Shown here: positions 14,216 to 21,705 of the stretch, in pieces | Layout of the letters: each line of letters begins with the position of its first letter | How positions within the stretch are numbered: the stretch's first letter is position 1 | From: a virus | IMG/VR virus record: IMGVR_UViG_3300045885_000275 | Location: 1-25,844 of that record | DNA length: 25,844 bases | Strand: one strand, 5' to 3' | Notes under the pieces: generated by a model | Told to the model about the DNA's origin: nothing | What the model saw: the letters and a program-made list of their open reading frames with translations, nothing else | Database searches by the model: none | Program-made: the position numbers and the translations under genes

Positions 14216-14428
14216 TCAATCATCCCGCGTCCAAACATCCGCGCACCGAATGCAGTCACGATAATGGTCGCGTAATTCTGGCGGCTCACGAGCGCCCATT
14301 TGGAGGGCATGGTCGACGGCACTGTGTGCGTCGTCCTCGTCTGAGAATAATTCATCGCCACAAGAGCGACATTCCATCTTCATCGCGTATCGGGCCCAAC
14401 TTTCGAGGTTGATGTTCCTGTCGGTCAT
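14216..14428 (-). CDS. Small zinc-ribbon-like protein
   Basis: A 70-residue protein whose ATG (14428) overlaps the previous stop as ATGA. Two CxxC pairs (C20/C23 and C59/C62) frame a helical, acidic middle (DEDDAHSAVDHALQMG), consistent with a small zinc ribbon. Its role between two glycosyltransferases is unknown. Confidence 0.7.
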   Translation of the reverse strand: MTDRNINLESWARYAMKMECRSCGDELFSDEDDAHSAVDHALQMGAREPPELRDHYRDCIRCADVWTRDD

Positions 14429-15264
14429 GGAACGCTCCTGACGATGTCGTCGATAACCGCCCAGCATGCCGGCCGGGCGATCTCGGCCTCGCTCCACTGG
14501 AACCAGGCGAGGTTTCCGAGGAAGGCGGTGCGAACCTCGAGGGGAAGCGTCACTGGCAGGCGGCCAAGCGCCGGCTCGTTCGGGCACACTGCGGCGGCCG
14601 CGCCGTCCTCGGCGATCGCCGGGACGCCGGCGACGATGGCGTCGACCGCAACGTTCGAATGCCGGCAATAAACCGCGGCGGCACCGCGCAACAACTGCTC
14701 GATCGACACGGTCGGCGCCGCTATCGGAATGCCGTGGGGCGCGTGCGAGCCACCGCCGCGCTTGGGGCGGAAGATCACGCGCTGGCCAGGCCAGGCGGCG
14801 CGAATCCGCTCGAGCGTCCGATCCTCCCATGCGCCGGGCTGCTCGCCATAGGTGTCGGCCGATTTCCAGCCGATCCCGATGAGATAGACGGGCCCACCGG
14901 GATCGGCGTCCTGGCGAAGAACGAGGCCGTCGGCGTGGAGACGATCGAGCGGCCGCGCTTTCGCCATGACGTACTGACGCGGATGGGCGTCATTGATCGA
15001 AACCCGGAAATGGCTGGCGCGCTTCCAGTAGCCGAGATCCCAGCCGATCACGGTCACGCCGCGCCCGCGGGCTTCCCGGAGGAGCTCCTGCGCGCGTGGA
15101 TGGCCGAGCCCCCAGAGGACGATCCGCTCGGCATTGCTCGAGGGCTCGACCAGGACAGTGACGTCATGGCCGGCGGCGGCCAGGCCCTGCTGCGAGACCC
15201 GCGCGAGCCGTGCCGCGTTCGTGTTGTTGCTGAGCCATGAGGGAACGAGAACCTCGACCCTCAC
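14425..15264 (-). CDS. Putative GT-B type glycosyltransferase
   Basis: A 279-residue protein beginning at a GTG (15264) that overlaps the preceding stop as GTGA; a longer in-frame start would lie in the upstream gene. The N-terminal half has Rossmann-like VRVEVLVPSW and LAAAGHDVTVLVEPSS. The C-terminal half has GQRVIFRPKRGG, SIEQLLRGAAAVYCRHSNVAVDAIVAGVPAI, a donor-site pattern typical of GT-B enzymes and capsule-type transferases. Exact donor and acceptor unknown. Confidence 0.7.
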   Translation of the reverse strand: MRVEVLVPSWLSNNTNAARLARVSQQGLAAAGHDVTVLVEPSSNAERIVLWGLGHPRAQELLREARGRGVTVIGWDLGYWKRASHFRVSINDAHPRQYVMAKARPLDRLHADGLVLRQDADPGGPVYLIGIGWKSADTYGEQPGAWEDRTLERIRAAWPGQRVIFRPKRGGGSHAPHGIPIAAPTVSIEQLLRGAAAVYCRHSNVAVDAIVAGVPAIAEDGAAAAVCPNEPALGRLPVTLPLEVRTAFLGNLAWFQWSEAEIARPACWAVIDDIVRSVP

Positions 15265-16646
15265 GCCGGCCAGCCCCAGATCTCGTCCATCATCACCCGC
15301 TGCAGCGGCACCATGCCGAGCGCGCCGAGGAGCATGTGCGGCGCCTGGCGGGCGTAGCCGTAGCGGGCCCAAAGGCCCTTATCCTCGAACAGCACGATCG
15401 GCCGGCAGCGGCGGAGCGTCTGCTCGGCACCGGTGAGGGCGTCGACCTCGCTCCCCTCCACGTCCAGCTTCAGGAAATCGACGTCCTCGAGCTCCAGGGA
15501 ATCGAGGGCGATCACTTTCACCGCATCGCCCTTGGTGACGTACCGGGCACCGAGGTTGCCGGTGCGCTTGGCGCGATCATCGCCCTCGAGCGTCATGGCG
15601 ACGCGGCCTGGCGCAGCGCCAAGCGCCAGCTGCCGGGCCTCGACGTTCGTCGCCTGGCGCTTGGCGAGATTCGCCATCAGCGCCTCGTAGGTGTCGGCGC
15701 TCGGCTCGAACGCGACCACCCGCTCGAACTGCTTCGCCAGCGGTACTGACCAGGTGCCGACGTGGGCGCCACCGTCGATCGCCACCCGGCAGGCGCGGCG
15801 CGTCTTGGCGATCTTCAGCGCCGCCTCGAGGTGGGCGCGCTGGTAACCGCCGCCGGCGTCGAGCTCCTGGGCCATGAAGCGATCGCCGTCGGCGAAGAAC
15901 CAGCCACGCGCCTCGAGCATCGGGGGGAACGTCCTCTCGAAATAGGCGCGCATGTGAAGCTTCCGGAGGTACCGGAAATCGACCACCACGCCGTCGGGCT
16001 TGGGCTTCCGGAAAAGGGGCGTGGTGAAGGCCTTCAGCACTTGGTCGGCATCGAAGTAGCGGACGATCCCGAGCCGATGCACCACCCGGCTCCCCGGCCG
16101 CACCGGCTGGAACAATCGCGCGAACGGTATGGTGTCGCCACCCCAGACGACCTCGGCCTCGGTGAGGTTGCGCGTCTCCTCGAGCGCGGCGGCATAGAGG
16201 CGGCCGAGCGCCAGGCGGCGCGCGACCGGCCAGAACTGCACCGAATTGAGGAGCGGCCGATCGGGGTGCTCGCGCGCCACCAGGCCGAGATCGAAGTCGC
16301 CCACCCGGAACCAGCGCCCGAGATCCCCGAACACCAGCATGTCGGGCATCACCAGGATGGTGTCCCGGTCGAAGTCGGCGCTGCCGATGTAGCGGAGCGC
16401 CACCTCGATGATCCAGATCATCAACCGGCGGCTCAGCGTGTGATACCGGAACGTCGGGCCCGGCAGATCGGTGTCAACGTCGGTGAGCGTCACCACCTCG
16501 GCACCGCAGGCCCGGAGCACGCTCTCGCGCATCATCGCGATCGCCGCGAGCCAGTCGAACGGCCCGCCGTTCGTCTCGACGTCCTTCTGCTCCTTCGATT
16601 CCGGCTTGAACGGCCGGAACGGCGTCACGACCCGGAAGCTGGGCAA
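15261..16646 (-). CDS. Glycosyltransferase-like / FkbM methyltransferase fusion
   Basis: A 461-residue two-domain protein. Residues ~1-240 look like a GT-A-type transferase (FRVVTPFRPF; VVTLTDVDTDLPG; DRDTILVMPDMLVFGDLGRW; VVWGGDTIPFARLF). Residues ~270-461 are an FkbM-family SAM-dependent methyltransferase: motif I AIDGGAHVGTWSVPLA (D291), VVAFEPSADTYEALMANL, and VDFLKLDVEGSEVDALTG (D395). FkbM enzymes O-methylate sugars and natural products, so one polypeptide may add and then cap a sugar. It overlaps both neighbours (22 and 4 bases). Confidence 0.85.
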   Translation of the reverse strand: MPSFRVVTPFRPFKPESKEQKDVETNGGPFDWLAAIAMMRESVLRACGAEVVTLTDVDTDLPGPTFRYHTLSRRLMIWIIEVALRYIGSADFDRDTILVMPDMLVFGDLGRWFRVGDFDLGLVAREHPDRPLLNSVQFWPVARRLALGRLYAAALEETRNLTEAEVVWGGDTIPFARLFQPVRPGSRVVHRLGIVRYFDADQVLKAFTTPLFRKPKPDGVVVDFRYLRKLHMRAYFERTFPPMLEARGWFFADGDRFMAQELDAGGGYQRAHLEAALKIAKTRRACRVAIDGGAHVGTWSVPLAKQFERVVAFEPSADTYEALMANLAKRQATNVEARQLALGAAPGRVAMTLEGDDRAKRTGNLGARYVTKGDAVKVIALDSLELEDVDFLKLDVEGSEVDALTGAEQTLRRCRPIVLFEDKGLWARYGYARQAPHMLLGALGMVPLQRVMMDEIWGWPA

Positions 16647-17482
16647 TTGGCGTCCGCCATCACGGCCTCGAGGATCCGGGTGAGGTTCGCGGCGACGAAC
16701 GGCAGGCGGGGCGCCACGCCAAGCATCATCTCCCGCCGCCAGCGCCGCTCGAGCGGATCGGCCAGGACGTCGAGCATCATGCCGAACGCCGCCTCATCTT
16801 CGGCCCAGAGCTCGCCGCCCGAGGCCTGCTCGAGGTAGCCGGCCTCGTTTCGGCCGACGAACGGCACGCCGGCGACCTGGGCGTTGCTGAGCTTCAGGCC
16901 GGATTTCCAGTTGCGGGTGGCGTAGGTGTCGTAGGGCCCGGCGCGCATCGCCACCACGACATCGGCCATCAGGTAGTTGACCGGGTTCATCACGAAGCAC
17001 GCGCCGCGCTTCTCGCAGGCGCGGGTGAGCCAGGCGCGGGCGTCGCCGAGGTAGGCGGCGGCGCCCTCGTAGGCGACCACGCCGAGCCGCTCTCGGATCG
17101 GGATCACGCCCCGCTCCCACCCGTGGTGCACGAGCGAATAGGGCGAGCCAAGATCATCGGCCATCCGCCGGGTGGCGCCGATGATCGCCTTCGCGTTGAT
17201 CGAGGCGGCCCGACGCCTGGCGTCGGCCACCAGGGCGGAGCGTGGCGCCGGCGTCGTCTGCTCAAAGAAATCGAGGGCGTCCCACACCACCGGGCGACCG
17301 CAGGCCCGCAGCACCGCGGCCAGCTGGGGCGGAATCCGTTTGACGGCGATCACGACGTCGGCGAGCGACAGCACGCGGAGCGGGGCGTCGAGCACGACGG
17401 TCGCGCCGATCGCCCGGCCGAGCTGGCGGCCCCGGATCTGGAAGCTGGCGGCTTTCGAGGAGCCGGTGATCACGACGCGCAT
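16625..17482 (-). CDS. Putative GT-B type glycosyltransferase, first gene of the cassette
   Basis: A 285-residue protein beginning MRVVITGSSKAASFQIRGRQLG. Later blocks (LADVVIAVKRIPPQLAAVL, PVVWDALDFFEQ, and NWKSGLKLSNAQVAGVPFVGRNEAGYLEQ) fit a GT-B fold with a degenerate nucleotide-sugar site; a glycosyltransferase call rests on pattern and company. ATG at 17482 has no clear ribosome-binding site and stands only 20 bases after a terminator hairpin, so expression is probably controlled by read-through or antitermination. Confidence 0.65.
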   Translation of the reverse strand: MRVVITGSSKAASFQIRGRQLGRAIGATVVLDAPLRVLSLADVVIAVKRIPPQLAAVLRACGRPVVWDALDFFEQTTPAPRSALVADARRRAASINAKAIIGATRRMADDLGSPYSLVHHGWERGVIPIRERLGVVAYEGAAAYLGDARAWLTRACEKRGACFVMNPVNYLMADVVVAMRAGPYDTYATRNWKSGLKLSNAQVAGVPFVGRNEAGYLEQASGGELWAEDEAAFGMMLDVLADPLERRWRREMMLGVAPRLPFVAANLTRILEAVMADANCPASGS

Positions 17483-17501
17483 GGGCGGCGCCGGCCGGCA
17501 A

Positions 17502-17530
17502 CAAAAAACCCGCCGCGAGAACCGGGCGGG
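17502..17530 (-). terminator. Rho-independent terminator in front of the glycan cassette
   Basis: On the minus strand CCCGCC (17530-17525) pairs with GGCGGG (17514-17509) around a 10-base loop and is followed by TTTTTTG. It sits between the early operon and the first glycosyltransferase and should stop most leftward transcription. Confidence 0.75.
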
Positions 17531-17639
17531 CGCAAGAACTGCTGTCGGCTTTTTCCACTATTCGATCTGGAAAGCATCGTCAAGCGCCTTCAGGTAGTGC
17601 CTCAGTTTGAATTTCGGGGGTCCGTTCGGCTCGGTTGTC

Positions 17640-17660
17640 AACGCCTGAACGCATGGCGTT
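17640..17660. repeat. Short inverted repeat inside the MITE
   Basis: AACGCC (17640-17645) and GGCGTT (17655-17660) are complementary across a 9-base loop. They lie upstream of the possible promoter and could be a weak hairpin or binding site. Confidence 0.4.
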
Positions 17661-17675
17661 AAGTTGATCTAATAA

Positions 17676-17698
17676 CTTGACGCTAAGCATGCTTAGCG
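17676..17698 (+). promoter_or_regulatory. Perfect 18-bp palindrome overlapping a possible -35 box
   Basis: CGCTAAGCATGCTTAGCG (17681-17698) is fully self-complementary and directly follows/overlaps TTGACG (17677-17682), a near-consensus -35. It stands 18 bases before the ATG of the truncated gene. The arrangement suggests an autoregulated promoter carried within the mobile element. Confidence 0.5.
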
Positions 17699-17716
17699 CA
17701 AAGCATCGGAGGTTCC

Positions 17717-17887
17717 ATGCCCCGCGGCCCCAAGGGTGAGAAGCGTCCCGCCGACGTGATCGGATTTCAAACTGAGGCACTACCCGCCTTCACGGGCTCC
17801 GCTCGTAGAAGTCGGCGAGCGAGCCGAGGGCGATCCGAAGGCCTGCGCGGCCGGCGATCACCGCCTCGCGCGGATCCCGCACGTTGA
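17717..17887 (+). pseudogene. Truncated passenger gene start of the MITE, fused to antisense sequence
   Basis: ATG at 17717 follows GGAGGTTCC, an excellent ribosome-binding site. The first 16 codons read MPRGPKGEKRPADVIG, which I recognise as the conserved start of a short alphaproteobacterial protein (sometimes called histone H1-like or RNA-binding). After codon 16 the normal continuation is missing: the frame enters the right inverted repeat (FQTEALP) and then runs antisense through the DUF6456-like gene as an Arg-rich tail to a stop at 17887, 56 codons in all. The gene is therefore broken. It may still make a short peptide and an antisense transcript across the end of the early operon. Confidence 0.7.
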
Positions 17888-18353
17888 AGATGGCGTGGCC
17901 GAGGTGCTCGAGCGCCCGCTCCTGGACAACGCCGAGCCAGAGCACGTCCCACACCACCCCATTGATCGCGCGGCGGAGCCGGCGGTGGCGAATCCGGGCG
18001 TCGGCAATTTCCTGGGTGCTGAACACGCTCGGGACGCGCGGCGAAAATCCGGACCCGCCGCGCGCCCAGTCGACCGTCATGGCAGCAGGGTCGACCGCGG
18101 CCATGTAGGTGTCGGCGCGCAGCTTGTCGCCGGCGTCGTGCTCGCGCTGGGTCAGGAATCCGGCGTTCAACAGCCGGTCGATCGGCGCCGCGATGATGCG
18201 CTGCCGACCGCTGGGATCGAGCTCCAGCTCGGCCTCGCCCAGTTGGCGGATGCGCTCGGGCGTGGTCTTCACCGCCGGCACCGCCGGCACCGCCACAAGG
18301 GCGGCCGCCTTCCGGCGCCGCGCACGTCCCCGGCCGCGATGCTTCCGGGTCAA
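17790..18353 (-). CDS. DUF6456-like regulatory protein
   Basis: A 187-residue protein probably starting with TTG at 18353, which overlaps the helicase stop as TTGA; a downstream GTG is possible. A basic tail (RKHRGRGRARRRK) is followed by a helical domain: PIDRLLNAGFLTQREHDAGDKLRADTYMAA, DWARGG, and a C-terminal WLGVVQERALEHLGH ... GLRIALGSLADFYERSP. The AGDKLRAD motif and final LRxALxxLAxxY pattern resemble DUF6456, found in alphaproteobacterial DNA-binding proteins. Function unknown; a replication or regulatory role is inferred from context. Its stop lies inside the target duplication of the inserted element. Confidence 0.65.
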   Translation of the reverse strand: MTRKHRGRGRARRRKAAALVAVPAVPAVKTTPERIRQLGEAELELDPSGRQRIIAAPIDRLLNAGFLTQREHDAGDKLRADTYMAAVDPAAMTVDWARGGSGFSPRVPSVFSTQEIADARIRHRRLRRAINGVVWDVLWLGVVQERALEHLGHAIFNVRDPREAVIAGRAGLRIALGSLADFYERSP

Positions 18354-20278
18354 TCGTCCCGCTCCCGTTTGCCGGCGTCGCGGTTGAACTGAAGCTTCTC
18401 GGCCTCCTTCTTCCCCTTCTCGGTGAGGATCCAGGTCTGCTTGCGGTCCTGCTTGGTGAGGCCCTGATCCTTGGCGCCCAGCTTCGTGGCGTTGCGGTGG
18501 ACCTTGGTGCCATCCGGTTCGCCGTTGTTGAACCAGCCCAGCTTCGACGCGATCCCCCGGAGCGAGGCGCTGGGATTTTCGAGCATCGCGATCAGGACCG
18601 CGTCTTCGTCGCGCACCTTGCCGCGCTCGAGCTCGGCCCGTTCGTCGGCGTTGAGGACGCGGGCGATCACCGTCAGGATCATCCGGCCCTTGGCGTCCTT
18701 TAGGCGCTCGCACTTCACGCCGGCGTCCAGCTTGAAGATGATCGGATCGAAGTCGGGCCCGCGCAGCTTGCCCTGCCAGTGGAATTCCACGACCCCGTCG
18801 CGCTCGGTCGCGGTGAAGTTGCCGTCCATCTCGGCGAGGAAGGCGCCGCCACCGCGCGGCAGCAGATTGTCGCCGGCGGCCTTCTTCACCGGGTGACAGG
18901 CGACGAGGACGCACGGCCCCCCCTTCAACGTCGTCAGGCGCCGCAACATCGTCGCGTGTTTGCCGATCTGCGAGTTGTTGTTCTCGTCCTCGCCTTCGAA
19001 GAACGCAGCACTGGTATCGACCAAGATCAGCGCGACGCCACCGAGCGCCTCCACCTGGGCGGCGACGGTGTCGTAGAGCTCCTCGATCTTGAACCGGCCA
19101 TCGATGAAATAGACGTCGATCTCATCGAGGTTGAACCCGAGCACCGCGGCCATCGCGATCCACCGCTGCCGCGCATCGGTCGGGTTCTCGCCGGCCAGGA
19201 TCAGGACCTTGCCGCGATCGATTTGGTGCTTCCCGAGGGCCCGCCCCGTCGCCACGAGGTAGGCGAGGAGAAGCAGGATCGACGTCTTGCCGCTGCCGGT
19301 CTGGCCGGTGAACGAATAGATGAAGCTCTTCTGGGCGATTCCGTCGATCGCGTAGTCAGGCGGCACGAAGCCCTCCACGAACTGGCGGCTGGTGAGAATT
19401 TTGGCCGTGCCGGTGGTGGGAATTGCCGGGAGGTGCTCGCCGAAAGGGCGGGCGGTCTTCTCCACCAGGCGGTGCCAATCGTCGGCGGTGCCGCCGGCGG
19501 CCAGCCAATCGGAGGCGTCGCCCTTCTCGGCCAGGCCGGGCAAGAGGAGAACCCGAACGCGTTCGGCGCCGCCGCTGAGCGCGGCGCCAACCATCGCAAC
19601 GTGCTTCCGACCGGCGTCGTCATTGTCGGGGACGATCACGACGTCGGCGCCGTTGAAATACTGGTTCAGATCGTGCGGCCACTTCCCCGCCCCCATCGCG
19701 TTCGTGGTCGCCGGGATCCCGAGATCCCAGAGGTTATCGGCGTCCTTCTCGCCCTCCACGATGAAGACGGTCCGGTCGGACGCGATCGCCTCCTGGATTT
19801 CGGGAAGGCGATACGGCACTTGGCGGGTGCCCTTGATCGTGTTCACCCAGCCGTCGTGGACGCGGTCGGGTGGATCGGTCGGGAGCGCCCGCCTGCGCTG
19901 GTAGAACCGCTTCGGCTGCAGGCGGACCACCTGGAACTGCTGCGTCCCGAGCTCGTCGGTGTAGTCGTAGAGCGCAACGATCTTCGGCCGCGGAGCGTGC
20001 GCGCCGTTGCCGTTCGGCCGGAACCCCACCTCGCGCTCGAGCCAGGCCGGAACCTCGGCGCGCGGGATGCCGGTCTGCAGCATCACGAGAGCGACCACGC
20101 CGCCGCTGTCGCCGGTCTCGTGGTTGAAGAAGACGCCCTTCGGCAGATCGCAAGCGAGCGAGCCGTGGTTGCCGAACCGGAGCTCGGTCTTGCTCGAGAG
20201 GCGCGGGTTGGGATCCCCGAGGAGCCGCCGCGCGACCGCCTCCATCAAGTGGGCGAAGTCGTCGGCGTCGGCGGTCAT
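18350..20278 (-). CDS. Phage TOPRIM primase / RepA-type helicase
   Basis: A 642-residue replication protein. The N-terminus has FNHETGDSGGVVALV, typical of phage primases of the gp4-like/CHC2-lacking type. A TOPRIM domain follows with VFIVEGEKDADNL (E175) and VVIVPDNDDAGRKH (acidic residues 218-221). From ~315 a RecA-fold ATPase shows Walker A GQTGSGKTS (325-333) and Walker B VALILVDTSAAFF (D421), as in RepA/KaiC-like AAA_25 helicases. The C-terminal ~120 residues look like a winged-helix tail (NPSASLRGIASKLGW). ATG at 20278 overlaps the previous stop as ATGA. It should both prime and unwind at the phage fork. Confidence 0.92.
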   Translation of the reverse strand: MTADADDFAHLMEAVARRLLGDPNPRLSSKTELRFGNHGSLACDLPKGVFFNHETGDSGGVVALVMLQTGIPRAEVPAWLEREVGFRPNGNGAHAPRPKIVALYDYTDELGTQQFQVVRLQPKRFYQRRRALPTDPPDRVHDGWVNTIKGTRQVPYRLPEIQEAIASDRTVFIVEGEKDADNLWDLGIPATTNAMGAGKWPHDLNQYFNGADVVIVPDNDDAGRKHVAMVGAALSGGAERVRVLLLPGLAEKGDASDWLAAGGTADDWHRLVEKTARPFGEHLPAIPTTGTAKILTSRQFVEGFVPPDYAIDGIAQKSFIYSFTGQTGSGKTSILLLLAYLVATGRALGKHQIDRGKVLILAGENPTDARQRWIAMAAVLGFNLDEIDVYFIDGRFKIEELYDTVAAQVEALGGVALILVDTSAAFFEGEDENNNSQIGKHATMLRRLTTLKGGPCVLVACHPVKKAAGDNLLPRGGGAFLAEMDGNFTATERDGVVEFHWQGKLRGPDFDPIIFKLDAGVKCERLKDAKGRMILTVIARVLNADERAELERGKVRDEDAVLIAMLENPSASLRGIASKLGWFNNGEPDGTKVHRNATKLGAKDQGLTKQDRKQTWILTEKGKKEAEKLQFNRDAGKRERDD

Positions 20279-20550
20279 GGGGCGGCCCATTTCCGGCACG
20301 CTGGAGCGCGCGCCAGAATGTCGGTGGCGCGGCCGTTCGTCCAAGCCCGGCGCATCAACGCGCACTTGATCCAGCGCTTGCGCCCGCTCCGCTCGCGATC
20401 GGCGTGCTGGCAACTGCCGCACGTCTCGCCGGCGGGCCCGGAGCCAGGCGGGGCCGCGTAGCCGCGCGGCTCGACGTAGTGCTTCCCGCGTTGCGGGACC
20501 GTCACATCGGCGCCGGCGATCGTGCGGAAGGTGAGCTGCTCGCCGGTCAC
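20275..20550 (-). CDS. Small Cys-rich phage protein
   Basis: A 91-residue protein overlapping GcrA by 4 bases. The C-terminal half has C44-x2-C47, C63 and C85 in the order CGSCxH ... KCAL ... TDILARAPACRKW, a pattern seen in small phage proteins next to replication genes and probably a zinc or Fe-S site. The N-terminal half (FRTIAGADVTVPQRGKHYVEPRG) looks beta-rich. Function unknown. Confidence 0.8.
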   Translation of the reverse strand: MTGEQLTFRTIAGADVTVPQRGKHYVEPRGYAAPPGSGPAGETCGSCQHADRERSGRKRWIKCALMRRAWTNGRATDILARAPACRKWAAP

Positions 20551-21131
20551 GCCGCCCGCCTCCCGATCTGGTAGCAGCGGAGCGCGTGCTCCTTGCAGTA
20601 GGGCGTCCCGGCGAACGTCGCCTCGCCGCAGTAGAGGAACGGGCTGCGATCGGTGGTGATGAACCGGCAGGTGTTGCCGTTCAGATCATCGATCGTGATG
20701 GTGGGGCGGGCGACGGGCTCAGCCCCCTGTCGCGCGGCCGCCGCCTCTACTCGGCGGCCGCGCTCAATCCCCGTTGGCGCCGCAGGCGGCGCGACGGGAA
20801 TGCCGGGGGCCTTGCGAGCCGTACCGGATCGCCCTGGGGTATTCGGTTTCGGTGCCACCCACCGATACGACGGCTTCGGCCCGGTCGGGCCGCGGATCGG
20901 GATCGGGGGCGGCGGCTTAGGCCGCGGCGGCCCGGCACTGGGTTTCAATCCGCGCTTCAGGCGGAGCCGGTGCAGCTTCCCGAGGACGGCGTTCCGGGTG
21001 ATGCCGCCGAGCTCTGCGGCGATCGTCTTGGCGGACCACCCGTCGAGCCACAACCGCTTCAACCGCGCCAGGCGTTCCGGCGTCCAATCGGTGCCGCGGG
21101 GCGACTTGACCGCTTCGCGCAGCTTGCTCAT
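20547..21131 (-). CDS. gcrA: GcrA-family cell-cycle regulator
   Basis: A 194-residue protein. The N-terminal helix-turn-helix (TDWTPERLARLKRLWLDGWSAKTIAAELGGITRNAVLGKLHRL) is the GcrA signature. A long Pro-rich linker follows. The C-terminus has TCRFITTDRSPFLYCGE and TPYCKEHA, the Cys-containing region that in chromosomal GcrA contacts sigma-70. GcrA activates transcription at promoters methylated at GANTC. Phage copies could redirect host RNA polymerase to phage promoters or disturb the host cell cycle (inference). ATG at 21131 overlaps the resolvase stop as ATGA; a longer start would add Arg-rich nonsense. Confidence 0.92.
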   Translation of the reverse strand: MSKLREAVKSPRGTDWTPERLARLKRLWLDGWSAKTIAAELGGITRNAVLGKLHRLRLKRGLKPSAGPPRPKPPPPIPIRGPTGPKPSYRWVAPKPNTPGRSGTARKAPGIPVAPPAAPTGIERGRRVEAAAARQGAEPVARPTITIDDLNGNTCRFITTDRSPFLYCGEATFAGTPYCKEHALRCYQIGRRAA

Positions 21132-21679
21132 GCCCGCGCCTCGCCGAACATCACGAGCTCGCGCGGCGGGATCCGGCAGAGCGTCGCCGCCGCCCAATCG
21201 AAGACGCAGCACGCGTCGGCGCGGTCGTCGTCCTCGCAGCCGCGCGGGAGGTAGCCGAGCATCACGGCGCGCGAGACCACCGCCCGCTTGGTCTCCTCGC
21301 GGGTGCCGGCGCTCCCCCGCCCCATGAAGTGCTTCCGGGCGGTGGCGCTGTTCACCTCGACCAGGCGGATCGCGAACCGCTGGGTCATCGCCTGCACCAC
21401 GCCCGCCAGGCGGTGGAGGAGAAGCATCGTCTCCTCGGCGTTGTTGAGGCGGGCCATGGCGGCGATCGAGAGCGGCGCCTCGATCACCACCAGGTCCGGG
21501 CGCTCAGCCGTCCACCGCTCGCGGAGAAATTCGAGGAGATTTCCGAGCGCGACCGCGGCCGGCTCGGTCGGCTTCTTCAACACCACCGTCCCCGACACCG
21601 GCAGCGACCCGGCCGCACCGACGGCGAACCCGGTCCGCTGGCCGAGATCGAGGCAAAAGAGGTGGCGAGGCTGCGCCAT
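21128..21679 (-). CDS. RuvC-like Holliday-junction resolvase
   Basis: A 183-residue RNase H-fold nuclease. Acidic catalytic positions fit RuvC: D11 in LFCLDLGQRTGF, E67 in LVVIEAPLS, and the C-terminal cluster DDDRADACCVFDWA (D151-D155, D161). VNSATARKHFMGRG is a typical substrate-contact region. It probably resolves branched phage DNA before packaging. A gap of 26 bases separates it from the preceding gene; GcrA is coupled downstream. Confidence 0.85.
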   Translation of the reverse strand: MAQPRHLFCLDLGQRTGFAVGAAGSLPVSGTVVLKKPTEPAAVALGNLLEFLRERWTAERPDLVVIEAPLSIAAMARLNNAEETMLLLHRLAGVVQAMTQRFAIRLVEVNSATARKHFMGRGSAGTREETKRAVVSRAVMLGYLPRGCEDDDRADACCVFDWAAATLCRIPPRELVMFGEARA

Positions 21680-21705
21680 TGCGCGCGGCGATCCTCATCC
21701 GGCGG

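Larger units (their letters stand above)
17585..17792. mobile_element. 192-bp miniature transposable element (MITE) with 8-bp target duplication
   Basis: The element spans 17593-17784. Its ends are perfect 19-bp terminal inverted repeats, GGTAGTGCCTCAGTTTGAA at 17593-17611 and its complement at 17766-17784. Immediately outside, the 8 bases CGCCTTCA occur on both sides (17585-17592 and 17785-17792), a perfect target-site duplication. No transposase fits inside. It holds a possible promoter, an 18-bp palindrome, a ribosome-binding site and the first 16 codons of a gene. An 8-bp duplication occurs in families such as IS1595, ISL3, IS66 and IS256; family assignment needs a search. The insertion left the upstream DUF6456-like gene intact: its stop codon lies within the duplicated bases. 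Confidence 0.88.

Noticed and set aside
13377-14219. Long in-frame extension upstream of the membrane peptide
   Set aside because: It runs out of frame through the glycosyltransferase gene and is Arg-rich; only the last 41 codons, after the GTGA overlap, look like protein.
17580-17780. 66-codon minus-strand frame across the MITE
   Set aside because: Composed of the inverted repeats and antisense of the truncated gene; no ribosome-binding site or protein-like sequence.
17593-17784. Invertible promoter segment bounded by inverted repeats
   Set aside because: Considered because a promoter lies between 19-bp inverted repeats, but the perfect 8-bp direct duplications outside them are the mark of transposition, not of site-specific inversion; no invertase gene is present in the window.
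18779-20461. 560-codon open frame on the plus strand
   Set aside because: Antisense shadow of the primase-helicase gene; low-complexity composition and no start signals.
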